DNA of 13,608 bases, from the NCBI GenBank assembly GCA_003551405.1, contig PUMO01000122.1, positions 1 through 13,608 on the forward strand. The letters are read 5' to 3'. This document shows, in pieces, positions 1 through 6,990 of this stretch. The notes under the pieces were generated by a model, which worked only from the letters and a program-made list of their open reading frames with translations, did not search any database and had not been told where the DNA came from. The position numbers were made by a program, and so were the translations under genes. Every line of letters begins with the position of its first letter. Position 1 is the stretch's first letter. Source of the stretch: Mollicutes bacterium. GTDB taxonomy: Bacteria > Bacillota_I > Bacilli_A > Izemoplasmatales > Izemoplasmataceae.

Positions 1-639
1 ATACGCACCAACCGCCACAGTTCCAAGGTTGAACATAGGGGCGCACAAATATAAATTTTCAACAACATGACCGGCGTCCATAAATAAATAACGGTAACCG
101 CGCATGCCGTAACGATGAATCATGCGATACGTATTGGCAACGAGCACTACATTAAAAGCCGCTGCGCCAACAAAGGGCTGCCCTTCACATACATCTACCA
201 TAGTGGAGGAGACATCACCGTCTTCAATTTTGATGAGGGCATGTTCCAGTGCCATGTAGCGATAAATTCCCGGTGTTAACCCTTCTACTTTTCTAACCGC
301 AATGTAAGGTTCAAATGCATGACGCGCGCCAGCTGAAGGCACCATGCGAAGCGTCGCGTTTTTTCCCACTTTGTGCACGCCTTGCATCATATAAAGCAAA
401 TAAGAAAACGTATCAATATCAACGATTTTGTCCAAAAACTTGCGGTGGGATTTCCTTGTCTTAAGTGCTTCATCGAGTGTCAATGACGGCACAGCGATGT
501 CTTCAATGGGTGTAAGTGCAATGCGCTCACCTTCAACTGGTGTTTCAATTAAAGGCGTATCAACTCCTTTTTTTTCGTCGGGTGTTGGCATCGTAGCATG
601 TTTACTACCGTCTAAAAATGATTGTCCAATGTTTTTCAT
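1..639 (-). CDS. SagB/ThcOx-type nitroreductase-fold dehydrogenase, 3' end outside the window
   Basis: The first 213 codons are present; the gene continues past the left edge. The start is ATG at 637-639, preceded by AGAGGTGA. Visible family features are the flavin-site opening RKSHRKF (about residue 64-70), MMQGV, PSAGARHAFEPYI (about 105-117), GIYRYMALEH, CEGQPFVGAA and RYGMRGYRYLFMDAGH (about 184-199). This is the pattern of SagB-type FMN-dependent dehydrogenases, which oxidise azoline rings to azoles in thiazole/oxazole-modified peptides (SagB, ThcOx), although many members stand alone and have no known substrate. The N-terminal 60 residues are a less conserved, charged extension. No precursor peptide or cyclodehydratase is visible here; any partner would have to lie to the left. 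Family assignment is firm, substrate unknown. Confidence 0.85.
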   Translation of the reverse strand, partial: MKNIGQSFLDGSKHATMPTPDEKKGVDTPLIETPVEGERIALTPIEDIAVPSLTLDEALKTRKSHRKFLDKIVDIDTFSYLLYMMQGVHKVGKNATLRMVPSAGARHAFEPYIAVRKVEGLTPGIYRYMALEHALIKIEDGDVSSTMVDVCEGQPFVGAAAFNVVLVANTYRMIHRYGMRGYRYLFMDAGHVVENLYLCAPMFNLGTVAVGAY

Positions 640-659
640 ACTATCACCTCTCAATCATC

Positions 660-687
660 ATTATACTAAATTCACGCATAAAAAAAA
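660..687 (-). promoter_or_regulatory. Putative promoter of the SagB-like gene
   Basis: On the minus strand a perfect TATAAT lies at 660-665, giving a leader of roughly 15 nt before the ATG at 639. The -35 position falls in the T-run (682-687) that also serves as the U-tract of the tRNA terminator, so there is no good TTGACA. It is the only well-formed -10 in the gap. Inference from spacing and consensus only. Confidence 0.5.
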
Positions 688-705
688 GCAGGAATTCTCC
701 TGCTT
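680..705 (-). terminator. Rho-independent terminator of tRNA-Pro
   Basis: On the minus strand AAGCAGGA (698-705) pairs perfectly with TCCTGCTT (686-693) around a four-base loop, and is followed by a run of T down to position 680. The 8-bp stem begins 11 nt past the CCA end of the tRNA, so it ends the tRNA transcript just before the SagB-like gene. Confidence 0.85.
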
Positions 706-716
706 GAATGTTATTA

Positions 717-793
717 TGGTCGGGATGACAGGATTTGAACCTGCGACCACTTGACCCCCAGCCAAGTGCGCTACCAAACTGCGCCACATCCCG
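717..793 (-). tRNA. tRNA-Pro, anticodon GGG
   Basis: All cloverleaf parts can be laid out: acceptor CGGGATG/CATCCCG, D stem GCGC/GCGC with loop AGTTTGGTA, anticodon stem CTTGG/TCAAG with one G-U pair, loop CTGGGGG (anticodon GGG, G at 37 as in proline tRNAs), five-base variable loop, T stem GCAGG/CCTGT around TTCAAAT, discriminator A, and an encoded CCA at 717-719. The total length is 77 nt. It reads CCC and CCU codons. Bacteria with strongly reduced tRNA sets usually keep only the UGG isoacceptor, so a separate GGG species suggests a fuller set. Confidence 0.95.
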
Positions 794-797
794 TTAA

Positions 798-830
798 TCA
801 GTCCTTTTTGAGTATATCAAAATTGACTGA
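798..830. repeat. 33-bp imperfect palindrome over the tRNA -10 box
   Basis: TCAGTC (798-803) is matched by GACTGA (825-830), and inside it TTTTGA (806-811) by TCAAAA (817-822), with a symmetric two-base mismatch between the arm segments and a five-base centre. It lies 18 bp past the ABC-F stop and covers the -10 of the tRNA promoter. No T-run follows it on the minus strand, so it is not a standard intrinsic terminator. It could be a 3' end hairpin of the ABC-F mRNA or an operator; function unknown. Confidence 0.5.
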
Positions 831-839
831 AAAGTACAA
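811..839 (-). promoter_or_regulatory. Putative tRNA-Pro promoter
   Basis: On the minus strand TTGTAC (834-839) and TATACT (811-816) are separated by 17 bp, and the -10 carries an upstream TG (TGATATACT). The tRNA 5' end is 17 bp past the -10, leaving a leader of about 10 nt. The -35 starts only about 10 bp beyond the end of the ABC-F gene. Confidence 0.55.
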
Positions 840-848
840 GCACTATCC

Positions 849-2402
849 TTAAGAATCTGCCCCATTGTTATAAAGGGTAATTTCATAATCGCAAACATCT
901 TGATAAAAGGATGGTTCATGGGAGACCAGTATCAGTGTGCCTTCATAACGAATGAAGGCATCTTTAAGTGCGGATTTCGCTTGTTCGTCCAAATGGTTTG
1001 TAGGTTCATCCGCGATAAGGACGTTGCCGAGGCGATGGCGCAAAATCGCAAGCCGCGTTTTGGCCTTTTCACCACCAGAAAGGGTAGAAAGTTTTCTTAA
1101 AGCCAGCGACGCATCCAGACCATGCGCACCAAGCAGGGCATATATGGTCTGGTTATCAAAATCCGGGTACGTTTCACGGATCATTTCAAATGGTGTCTTG
1201 TCTCCTGGAAGTTGTGAGTCTTGTTCAAAATACGAAAGACTGACCGTATCGCTCCATTGAAACTGTCCTCCCAAAGCATCAATTTCTTGAATCAATGTTT
1301 TAACAAGCGTACTTTTACCAATACCGTTTTTACCGGTGATCACCAGTTTATCTCCCTTTTTAACCTCAAAACTTATCGGATCGATCAAGACCGTATCATA
1401 GCCGATTTCAAGATTGTTGATGGAAAGGACATCCTCGCCTGAAGGGCGCTTAACTGGAAAATTGAATTTATAGGTTGTCGTGGATTTAGGGGGAGCAACA
1501 CGTTTGAGTTTATTGAGCATTTTACGTCTTGATTTGGCGCGTGTTGATGATTTTGCTTTTGCGATGTTTTTCTTGATAAATGTTTCTGTGCGTTCAATGA
1601 AGGCTTGTTGATTTTCATAGGCTTGCTGCTGTTTGACTTTTCGCGCTTCACGCAACACAAGATAGTTATCATAACTGCCTTTATAACGGATGATTTCGCC
1701 AGATTCAATCGCATAGACAGTGCGCGCAACTTTTCGTAAAAAATCATGGTGGTGGGAAACCACGATGAAGCTTTTATCATATTGATTCAAAAAGTTGGCC
1801 AGCCATTCAATATGTGCCACATCCAAAAAGTTGGTGGGTTCATCCAGCAGCAACACATCAGCTTTTTCAAGAAGCAGTTTGGCAAGAATAACTTTGGAAC
1901 GCATGCCAGAAGATAACGTTTCGATGGTCTGATTAAGAACATCCGTGGTTAAGCCAAGACCGTGAATGATGGAGCCAACGTGTGATTTTATCGCATAAAA
2001 ATCTTTTTCGACCAGCATCTCACCAATGGCGCTTGCACGGTTTAGCAGTTTGTTTTGTTTCTCTGGACTCGCCGTTCCTACCGCCTCATACAAGGCTTCC
2101 ATTTTAGCCTCGGCATCAAATAAGTCCGCAAACACATCGTGCAAATACGTTTTTACTTTCAGGCTTTCATCGAGTGTTTGATACTGATCAAGATAACCAA
2201 TGCGTTTGCGTCCTTGCATGGTGATTTCGCCTTCATCAGGTTTTAAGTCACCATTTAAAAGGCGCATCAGGGTGGATTTTCCCGATCCATTTGCCCCGAC
2301 CAGGCACGCATGTTCACCTTCAAAAAGGCGCATGGAAGCGCCTTTGAATAAGGTTTCATTTTGATATCCAAAACTCATGTTATCAACAGTAATTACACTC
2401 AT
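849..2402 (-). CDS. ABC-F family ATPase, YfmM-like
   Basis: A 517-residue soluble protein with two ATP-binding cassettes and no membrane segments, as in ABC-F proteins that act on the ribosome (translation factors or antibiotic protection). Domain 1 has Walker A GANGSGKST (36-44), a degenerate signature LSSGM (163-167), Walker B LLLDEP with Glu188 and a switch His in VSHHHD (217). A charged, basic inter-domain linker occupies about 250-305, the region that reaches into the ribosome in this family. Domain 2 has Walker A GKNGIGKST (357-365), canonical LSGGE (441-445) and Walker B with Glu466. The phrases GYLDQ, LLDEPTNFLD and VSHEPSFY resemble Bacillus YfmM more than the Lsa/Vga resistance group, so a housekeeping translation role is more likely than drug resistance. 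The start ATG at 2402 is preceded by AAAGGA. It follows the lipoprotein gene by 20 bp and is probably co-transcribed with it. Confidence 0.88.
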   Translation of the reverse strand: MSVITVDNMSFGYQNETLFKGASMRLFEGEHACLVGANGSGKSTLMRLLNGDLKPDEGEITMQGRKRIGYLDQYQTLDESLKVKTYLHDVFADLFDAEAKMEALYEAVGTASPEKQNKLLNRASAIGEMLVEKDFYAIKSHVGSIIHGLGLTTDVLNQTIETLSSGMRSKVILAKLLLEKADVLLLDEPTNFLDVAHIEWLANFLNQYDKSFIVVSHHHDFLRKVARTVYAIESGEIIRYKGSYDNYLVLREARKVKQQQAYENQQAFIERTETFIKKNIAKAKSSTRAKSRRKMLNKLKRVAPPKSTTTYKFNFPVKRPSGEDVLSINNLEIGYDTVLIDPISFEVKKGDKLVITGKNGIGKSTLVKTLIQEIDALGGQFQWSDTVSLSYFEQDSQLPGDKTPFEMIRETYPDFDNQTIYALLGAHGLDASLALRKLSTLSGGEKAKTRLAILRHRLGNVLIADEPTNHLDEQAKSALKDAFIRYEGTLILVSHEPSFYQDVCDYEITLYNNGADS

Positions 2403-2422
2403 TGTGTATATTCCTTTCTTGC

Positions 2423-3262
2423 TTAACAGCTTTCAACGTCAGTATTGACGGTATTGTCACCGACGTTATCATACGTGATATCATACGTCGTCACTTGTGA
2501 ACCATCATCAAGTTCGATGAGGATATGGATGGTTTCTTCTGAAACGTCTATACGGTATTCTACCAGTTCCGCTTGTGCTTGATCGACGATTTCATCATAA
2601 TACTCACTTTCTAAAACATAGTCCCCATTGTCTTCACTAAACCATGCACTTTCAAGCGCTTCAGGAACCATATAATTGAAATGATGCGTTTGCATGAGCT
2701 CATAATACTCAAGGGTACCGATGCTGCGTACGTCATAACATTCAGTTTCTTCAATATATTCCTTTTCCCAGTACGTTTCACCATCATCATGGAAGACGGC
2801 TTCACTGCGGGTACCATCTTGGTTTTCACTAATAAATGCAAAATCAGTGCCATCAATGCTGAAGGTGTTTTCTTGTTCAAACACTTCGTTTAGATAGATG
2901 CGGGTGTTTTCACGAACACTGTCAATTTCATTGGCCGTATATTTGGCTGCATCAACCGGATGCATATCATCTAATGAAAGATACGTTGCGTAAATGGTTG
3001 TATCTTCGGTAATGTTTTCAAGGGATGCATCCCATCCATCAAAGACATGCCATGAACGCGTAGGGGCATCAGGCTCAGCTGCATCCTCACCATGGTCAAT
3101 CTCCACGCTGTCAATTTCACTGTCATCATGATCCAGAAAGGTTACTGTTACGGTGTCACCGTTGTCGTCATTATTGTCATTACCATTTTCCACAGGGTCC
3201 GTGTCACACGCAGAAAGCGTAACCACAAACAATAAAGTAAGTCCAATCCACAATTTTTTCAT
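2423..3262 (-). CDS. Secreted lipoprotein with an InlB (Listeria-Bacteroides) repeat
   Basis: The protein is 279 residues if it starts at the ATG at 3260-3262, which sits 7 nt after AAGGAAG. A GTG two codons upstream (3266-3268) lies too close to that site. It has a lipoprotein signal: MKK, a hydrophobic stretch and lipobox LSAC with Cys19, then an acidic Asn/Asp-rich spacer (about 20-38). Residues about 39-94 form one InlB B-repeat (VTVTFLDHD ... HVFDGWD ... DTTIYATY), a small beta module common in surface proteins of Listeria, Bacteroides and Mollicutes-related bacteria. The rest (about 100-279) is acidic and rich in Glu/Tyr, with strand-like runs near the end (IHILIELDDG), and matches no family I recognise. 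It is likely anchored outside the membrane; function unknown. The ABC-F gene follows directly. Confidence 0.85.
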   Translation of the reverse strand: MKKLWIGLTLLFVVTLSACDTDPVENGNDNNDDNGDTVTVTFLDHDDSEIDSVEIDHGEDAAEPDAPTRSWHVFDGWDASLENITEDTTIYATYLSLDDMHPVDAAKYTANEIDSVRENTRIYLNEVFEQENTFSIDGTDFAFISENQDGTRSEAVFHDDGETYWEKEYIEETECYDVRSIGTLEYYELMQTHHFNYMVPEALESAWFSEDNGDYVLESEYYDEIVDQAQAELVEYRIDVSEETIHILIELDDGSQVTTYDITYDNVGDNTVNTDVESC

Positions 3263-3293
3263 AAACACTCTTCCTTTTCGTTTTTATTCACAA

Positions 3294-3321
3294 ATTATAA
3301 CATCTATTGACAAAATGCAAA
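3294..3321 (-). promoter_or_regulatory. Putative promoter of the lipoprotein/ABC-F operon
   Basis: On the minus strand a perfect TATAAT (3294-3299) with an upstream TG is preceded at 16 bp by TTTGCA (3316-3321), a weak -35. The ATG lies about 32 bp beyond the -10. The 75-bp gap after the amidase gene contains no clear terminator, so read-through from the amidase is also possible. Confidence 0.5.
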
Positions 3322-3337
3322 GGATGAATGGAGTGAA

Positions 3338-4723
3338 TTACAGTGTTGGCGTCTCACGGTGTTGTGTTTTTTGTTCATATCTGTAGGCAAGCGTAATAAG
3401 CGCAGGTTCACTAAAGGGGCGTCCGACAAATAAAAGACTTTCGGGCGCATTATCGTTGATAGTTTTAGCTGGGACACTCACACTCGGCAAACCGCCCACC
3501 GCCGCATAGGGATGATAATATGGCGTGATGATGGCATCAAGATTGTGGGTGTCAAAAAGGTTTAAAAATCGTGCGATTGAATCATTGGTTTTAAGGCGTG
3601 CGTCCATATACGTAGCATCACTAAGCGTCATATCGCGTCCAAGGGCATCGTAAAAAAGGCCTTGACCATGTTTTAAATTGTGACGGTATTTAGTGCGGTT
3701 GGCATGTGTTAACGCATCAAATGAACTTACTGATGCATTACTCAGTGTATAAAGGAAACGGTTCATATCCCGTTTCATTTCAGATGATAAGATATGCATA
3801 TTATTGGGAAGGTCATAGGTATGATCAATCTCAATACATTGAACGCCCTGCGCTTCAAAGACACGCATCGCTTCTTCTTTGATGGATTGGTGCGTATCAG
3901 TGGTTTTCGCAATTGATAAGTTCAAAACGCCAATGCGCATGGTATCGACTGGTTCCTTAGTGGCACTGGCATAATCCACGGGTTGTGACGTGCTGGCTGA
4001 ATCTGAAGCATCGTAACCTTTAATCACATCAAGCAAATGCGCACTGTCACGCACCGTCTGGCTGAGAGGACCCGCTGTGTCCTGGTTATAACTGATGGGA
4101 AAAATACCATGTCTTGAAACAACGCCAAGCGTCGGTTTGATACTCACTAGGCTGTTGTTTCGCGCAGGACTCATCAGGGATCCATTGGTTTCAGTGCCGA
4201 TGGCAATTGGTGCCATGCCCGCTGCAACCGCTACAGCAGACCCGGTGGATGAGCCCAGAGGGTCGAGCGCAGCATCAAACGGCGAGATGGTCTGTCCCAT
4301 GAGTGAACCATACCCTGAAGGCATGGTGGTTTTGGACATATAATATGCAAATTCACTTAAGGTGGTTTTTCCTAAAATAATGGCACCGGCTTCACGCAAA
4401 CGTCTAACAATAAACGCATCTTCAGACGCAAAATAATTTTTAAACACCCGTGAGTTAACCGTGGTGCGCATATGGTCATTGGTAAGAATGTTGTCCTTGA
4501 TGACTACGGGGACGCCGTGAAAAAGGGAGCGAGGGCCCTTTGTTTTGCGTTCGTAATCGAGTCTTCGTGCTTCTAAGAAGGCTTCATGGTTCAAATCAAT
4601 GAAAGCGTTAAGCGTAGGGTTTAGACGCTTTATTTGTTTCCAATAATGATTGACGAGCTCGCTTGAGGTGACGCTTTGGTCATGTAACATTGTGGACAAG
4701 GTTTCAACACTTTGATTTTGCAC
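3338..4723 (-). CDS. Amidase-signature family hydrolase
   Basis: Amidase-signature enzymes hydrolyse amide bonds using a Ser-cisSer-Lys triad. Here the triad is visible as Lys76 in PVVIKDN, the cis-Ser in GSSTGSAVAVAAG (Ser158/159) and the nucleophile Ser182 in TETNGSLMSPA. The C-terminal pattern GLPSVSVPA ... FVGRPFSEPALITLAYRYEQ is also typical. At 461 residues it has full family length and no signal peptide, so it is cytoplasmic. I place the start at the GTG at 4721-4723, eight bases after AAAGGAG (4732-4738). The more upstream in-frame GTG at 4730-4732 overlaps that site and cannot use it. GatA of the Glu-tRNA amidotransferase belongs to the same superfamily, but the absence of gatC/gatB neighbours and the FVGRPFSE ending point to a stand-alone amidase. 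Its substrate cannot be told from sequence. Confidence 0.88.
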   Translation of the reverse strand: MQNQSVETLSTMLHDQSVTSSELVNHYWKQIKRLNPTLNAFIDLNHEAFLEARRLDYERKTKGPRSLFHGVPVVIKDNILTNDHMRTTVNSRVFKNYFASEDAFIVRRLREAGAIILGKTTLSEFAYYMSKTTMPSGYGSLMGQTISPFDAALDPLGSSTGSAVAVAAGMAPIAIGTETNGSLMSPARNNSLVSIKPTLGVVSRHGIFPISYNQDTAGPLSQTVRDSAHLLDVIKGYDASDSASTSQPVDYASATKEPVDTMRIGVLNLSIAKTTDTHQSIKEEAMRVFEAQGVQCIEIDHTYDLPNNMHILSSEMKRDMNRFLYTLSNASVSSFDALTHANRTKYRHNLKHGQGLFYDALGRDMTLSDATYMDARLKTNDSIARFLNLFDTHNLDAIITPYYHPYAAVGGLPSVSVPAKTINDNAPESLLFVGRPFSEPALITLAYRYEQKTQHRETPTL

Positions 4724-4731
4724 AGGTAACA

Positions 4732-4738
4732 CTCCTTT
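4732..4738 (-). promoter_or_regulatory. Ribosome binding site that fixes the amidase GTG start
   Basis: AAAGGAG on the minus strand ends eight bases before the GTG at 4723 and directly abuts or overlaps the longer alternative GTG at 4732, which rules the longer start out. Confidence 0.7.
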
Positions 4739-4753
4739 GCGATAATTAAGGAA

Positions 4754-4762
4754 ATTATAGCA
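4754..4762 (-). promoter_or_regulatory. Putative extended -10 promoter of the amidase gene
   Basis: On the minus strand TGCTATAAT gives a consensus -10 (4754-4759) with the TGN extension. No good -35 lies 17 bp upstream. It faces away from the glutathione peroxidase promoter about 50 bp off. Confidence 0.5.
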
Positions 4763-4786
4763 TATTTGAGACTTTTAAAACATTCT

Positions 4787-4817
4787 TTGTCACACGCTTT
4801 CATAGATATGGTAAAAT
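4787..4817 (+). promoter_or_regulatory. Putative promoter of the glutathione peroxidase gene
   Basis: TGGTAAAAT (4809-4817) forms an extended -10; TTGTCA at 4787-4792 is a fair -35 but with a long 19-bp spacer. The ATG at 4839 would have a leader of about 15 nt containing AGGAGGG. Confidence 0.45.
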
Positions 4818-4838
4818 AAAAACCATAGGAGGGCAGCG

Positions 4839-5312
4839 ATGAAAACCATTTATGATTTTGAAGCACGCACCATCAAGGGGACCACTAAAAAATTGAGTGA
4901 ATTCAAAGGGCAAGTCTTATTGGTCGTCAATACGGCAAGTCAGTGTGGGCTGGCTTATCAGTTCAATGAATTGCAAAGCCTTTATGAAAATTATCATGAA
5001 AAAGGGTTCAGTGTACTGGCATTCCCGTCCAATCAATTTAACCAAGAACCAGGTCCACGTGAGGAAATCGAAACACATTGCACCTTGCAATATGAGATTA
5101 CGTTTCCACTCTTTGATAAAGTCCAAGTAAAAGGGAGTAACATTCATCCCCTATTCGATTGGTTGACAACCATGAAACGCGGCATCCCCACAAGAAGCAT
5201 CAAGTGGAATTTCACCAAATTTTTAATCGACCGAAATGGGGTTGTCATTAAACGCTTTGGACCCTACAGCAAACCCAATAAAATAGCCCCTTACATTGAA
5301 TCACTGCTTTAA
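4839..5312 (+). CDS. Glutathione peroxidase family thiol peroxidase
   Basis: A 157-residue cytoplasmic peroxidase of the bacterial BsaA/BtuE type. The peroxidatic Cys36 lies in NTASQCGLAYQ, Gln66 in FPSNQFNQEPG, and the tetrad Trp123-Asn124 in IKWNFTKFLIDR. A second Cys81 (THCTLQYEITFPLF) sits where non-seleno, thioredoxin-using family members carry the resolving Cys, so reduction of hydroperoxides with thioredoxin rather than glutathione is likely. The active-site residue is an ordinary Cys codon, not TGA. The ATG is preceded by AGGAGGG. The gene stands alone: a divergent amidase lies upstream and a strong terminator follows 6 bp after the stop. Confidence 0.93.
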   Translation: MKTIYDFEARTIKGTTKKLSEFKGQVLLVVNTASQCGLAYQFNELQSLYENYHEKGFSVLAFPSNQFNQEPGPREEIETHCTLQYEITFPLFDKVQVKGSNIHPLFDWLTTMKRGIPTRSIKWNFTKFLIDRNGVVIKRFGPYSKPNKIAPYIESLL

Positions 5313-5318
5313 GTCAAG

Positions 5319-5350
5319 CAACCATATCGTCGTGATATGGTTGTTTTTTT
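5319..5350 (+). terminator. Rho-independent terminator after glutathione peroxidase
   Basis: CAACCATATC (5319-5328) pairs perfectly with GATATGGTTG (5334-5343) around GTCGT and is followed by seven T (5344-5350). It separates the peroxidase from the sensing operon. Confidence 0.92.
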
Positions 5351-5363
5351 GAACAGCAAGTTA

Positions 5364-5372
5364 TGGTATAGT
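5364..5372 (+). promoter_or_regulatory. Putative extended -10 promoter of the regulator operon
   Basis: TGGTATAGT gives TGN plus a five-of-six -10, about 34 bp before the ATG at 5407. The -35 position falls in the T-run of the preceding terminator, so recognition would rely on the extended -10. Confidence 0.5.
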
Positions 5373-5406
5373 TAAGTGGATTAATACGCTCATTGGAGGA
5401 AACCAA

Positions 5407-6990
5407 ATGCAAACCAAACGAAAAATTTTAATCGTTGATGATGAATCGCGCGTGCGGCGCCGCATTGCATCTCAAATCGCTTACCGTGATTATTTTGAGC
5501 TCGCCGGCGAAGCGTCCAATGGGCTTGACGCACTTGAATTCATTGAAAATAATCCAGTTGATGTGCTTTTCACCGACATACGCATGCCCTATAGCGACGG
5601 CATTGACTTAACACGGCGCATCCGCCGGGATTATCCCACCATCAAAGTGGCTTTCATCAGCGGCTATGATGATTTTAAATATGCCAAAGAGGCCATTGAT
5701 CTAAATGTGGTGACATTCTTGGAAAAACCAGTGATGGCTGAAGACATAGACAATGCACTCAAACAAATCAAAGCGGCCATTGAACATGACCTTGAAAGTT
5801 TTTACAATGAAAAGCGCCTGAAGGAAACGTACCGTGATTCCCGCCCACTGCTTCTAGAAAACCAGTTTACCGCCCTGCTTCAATCACAGACCATCACCGA
5901 TGCGATGATCAAACGGTTTGAACTGTTTGATGTCGACCTTACAAAGGGTGAATTTAATGTTGCTTATGTTGCATTCAAACAAACCCTTGATTTTCAAACG
6001 CTTGAAAAAACCAGGGTATTTCTCATCAACTTGATTTCACGGTTACTTCAAAAATTCAACCAACACTTTCACTTCAATACCATGAACGGCCTTGGCATTG
6101 TCATCAATGCGCCCCGCATTGATGGCGCTTTACTGGAAGAGACCCTGAATGAAATCATTGCAAGAACGAAGGATTATCAACCTGATGCAATTACCATCGG
6201 GGTCAGTGATACGTTTAAGTCTTTTAAGTATTTCACCACCATGTTCAACCAGGCGCAGCACACATTGAGTTACTCACGCTATTTACATACCTCAAACCTT
6301 CTTTTTTACAGTGATGTCTCCCAGCAACAACCCAAGCGCATCATGATAACCGACGAAGAGTTTTCCGCCTTGGACTACGTGCTCAAGTTTGGAACCCTTC
6401 AAGAAATCGCCAAAACATTTCAGAAACTTGAAGATAAACTTACCGGTGAAACACAATCGATGATTGACCAACAATACTACGTGGTTCACTTCAGTAGTGT
6501 GCTCATGCGCTTAAGTGCACAAATGGGCGTTGAGCTCAATGCCTTTTTAAACGAAGATTTTTTAACGAAAGTGTTCCAATTCGATACCATCAATGGTCTG
6601 TTTGAGTACATTAAATCCTGTGCGCTTAAATTGAGAAGACACCGTGAAGCCTCCAACCAGTCCCAGTCCACAAAACTCATTGAAAAAATTACCGGCTATG
6701 TTGATATGCATTATCATACACCGCGCATCAGCTTAGATGAGATCAGTGACACTTTTCATATTAGTGTGTCTTATCTGAGTGTGCTTTTCAAAAAGCATAC
6801 AGGCATGACCTTTAACAAGTATTTAATCAAAAAGCGTATGGACAAAGCAAAGTCGTTACTGCTCAATACCGACAAGAAAATACTGGAAATCGCAACAGAC
6901 GTCGGGTATCCGGAAGTGTACCATTTCTCACACAGTTTCAAAAAACACACCGGAAAATCCCCCAAGGAGTATCGCCAACATGCAAAATAA
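5407..6990 (+). CDS. AraC-type response regulator, YesN-like
   Basis: A 527-residue cytoplasmic transcription factor. The receiver domain (about 5-125) carries the acidic pair Asp11-Asp12 (ILIVDDE), phospho-acceptor Asp57 (LFTDIRMP), Ser85 (FISGYDD) and Lys107 (LEKP), all the residues needed for phosphorylation. A long middle part (about 130-420), partly helical, links to a C-terminal AraC-type DNA-binding domain with two helix-turn-helix units (about 425-525; ISLDEISDTFHISVSYLS ... FKKHTGMTFNKYL ... ILEIATDVGYPEVYHF ... FKKHTGKSPKEYR). This is the YesN architecture, usually paired with YesM/LytS kinases to control nearby sugar uptake genes. The start ATG follows GGAGGA, and the 3' end overlaps the kinase start by 11 bp. 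Its likely target is the chvE promoter about 2.8 kb downstream, where two ATCACA half-sites lie 21 bp apart (inference). Confidence 0.93.
   Translation: MQTKRKILIVDDESRVRRRIASQIAYRDYFELAGEASNGLDALEFIENNPVDVLFTDIRMPYSDGIDLTRRIRRDYPTIKVAFISGYDDFKYAKEAIDLNVVTFLEKPVMAEDIDNALKQIKAAIEHDLESFYNEKRLKETYRDSRPLLLENQFTALLQSQTITDAMIKRFELFDVDLTKGEFNVAYVAFKQTLDFQTLEKTRVFLINLISRLLQKFNQHFHFNTMNGLGIVINAPRIDGALLEETLNEIIARTKDYQPDAITIGVSDTFKSFKYFTTMFNQAQHTLSYSRYLHTSNLLFYSDVSQQQPKRIMITDEEFSALDYVLKFGTLQEIAKTFQKLEDKLTGETQSMIDQQYYVVHFSSVLMRLSAQMGVELNAFLNEDFLTKVFQFDTINGLFEYIKSCALKLRRHREASNQSQSTKLIEKITGYVDMHYHTPRISLDEISDTFHISVSYLSVLFKKHTGMTFNKYLIKKRMDKAKSLLLNTDKKILEIATDVGYPEVYHFSHSFKKHTGKSPKEYRQHAK

Noticed and set aside
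428..754. Plus-strand open frame of 108 codons near the left edge.
   Set aside because: It runs antisense to the SagB-like gene and through the tRNA; its C-terminal part is the reverse of the tRNA sequence, so it is a shadow.
1385..1780. Minus-strand 131-codon frame inside the ABC-F gene, and similar frames inside other genes.
   Set aside because: These are alternate-frame readings of clearly coding DNA, without ribosome binding sites or family features.
4724..4732. Amidase start at the GTG at 4732.
   Set aside because: It abuts the AAAGGAG; the GTG at 4723 has the right 8-base spacing.
4787..4802. Possible cre site in the amidase/peroxidase divergent region (TGAAAGCG half on the minus strand).
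   Set aside because: Only one half matches; the other half is off by spacing and several bases.
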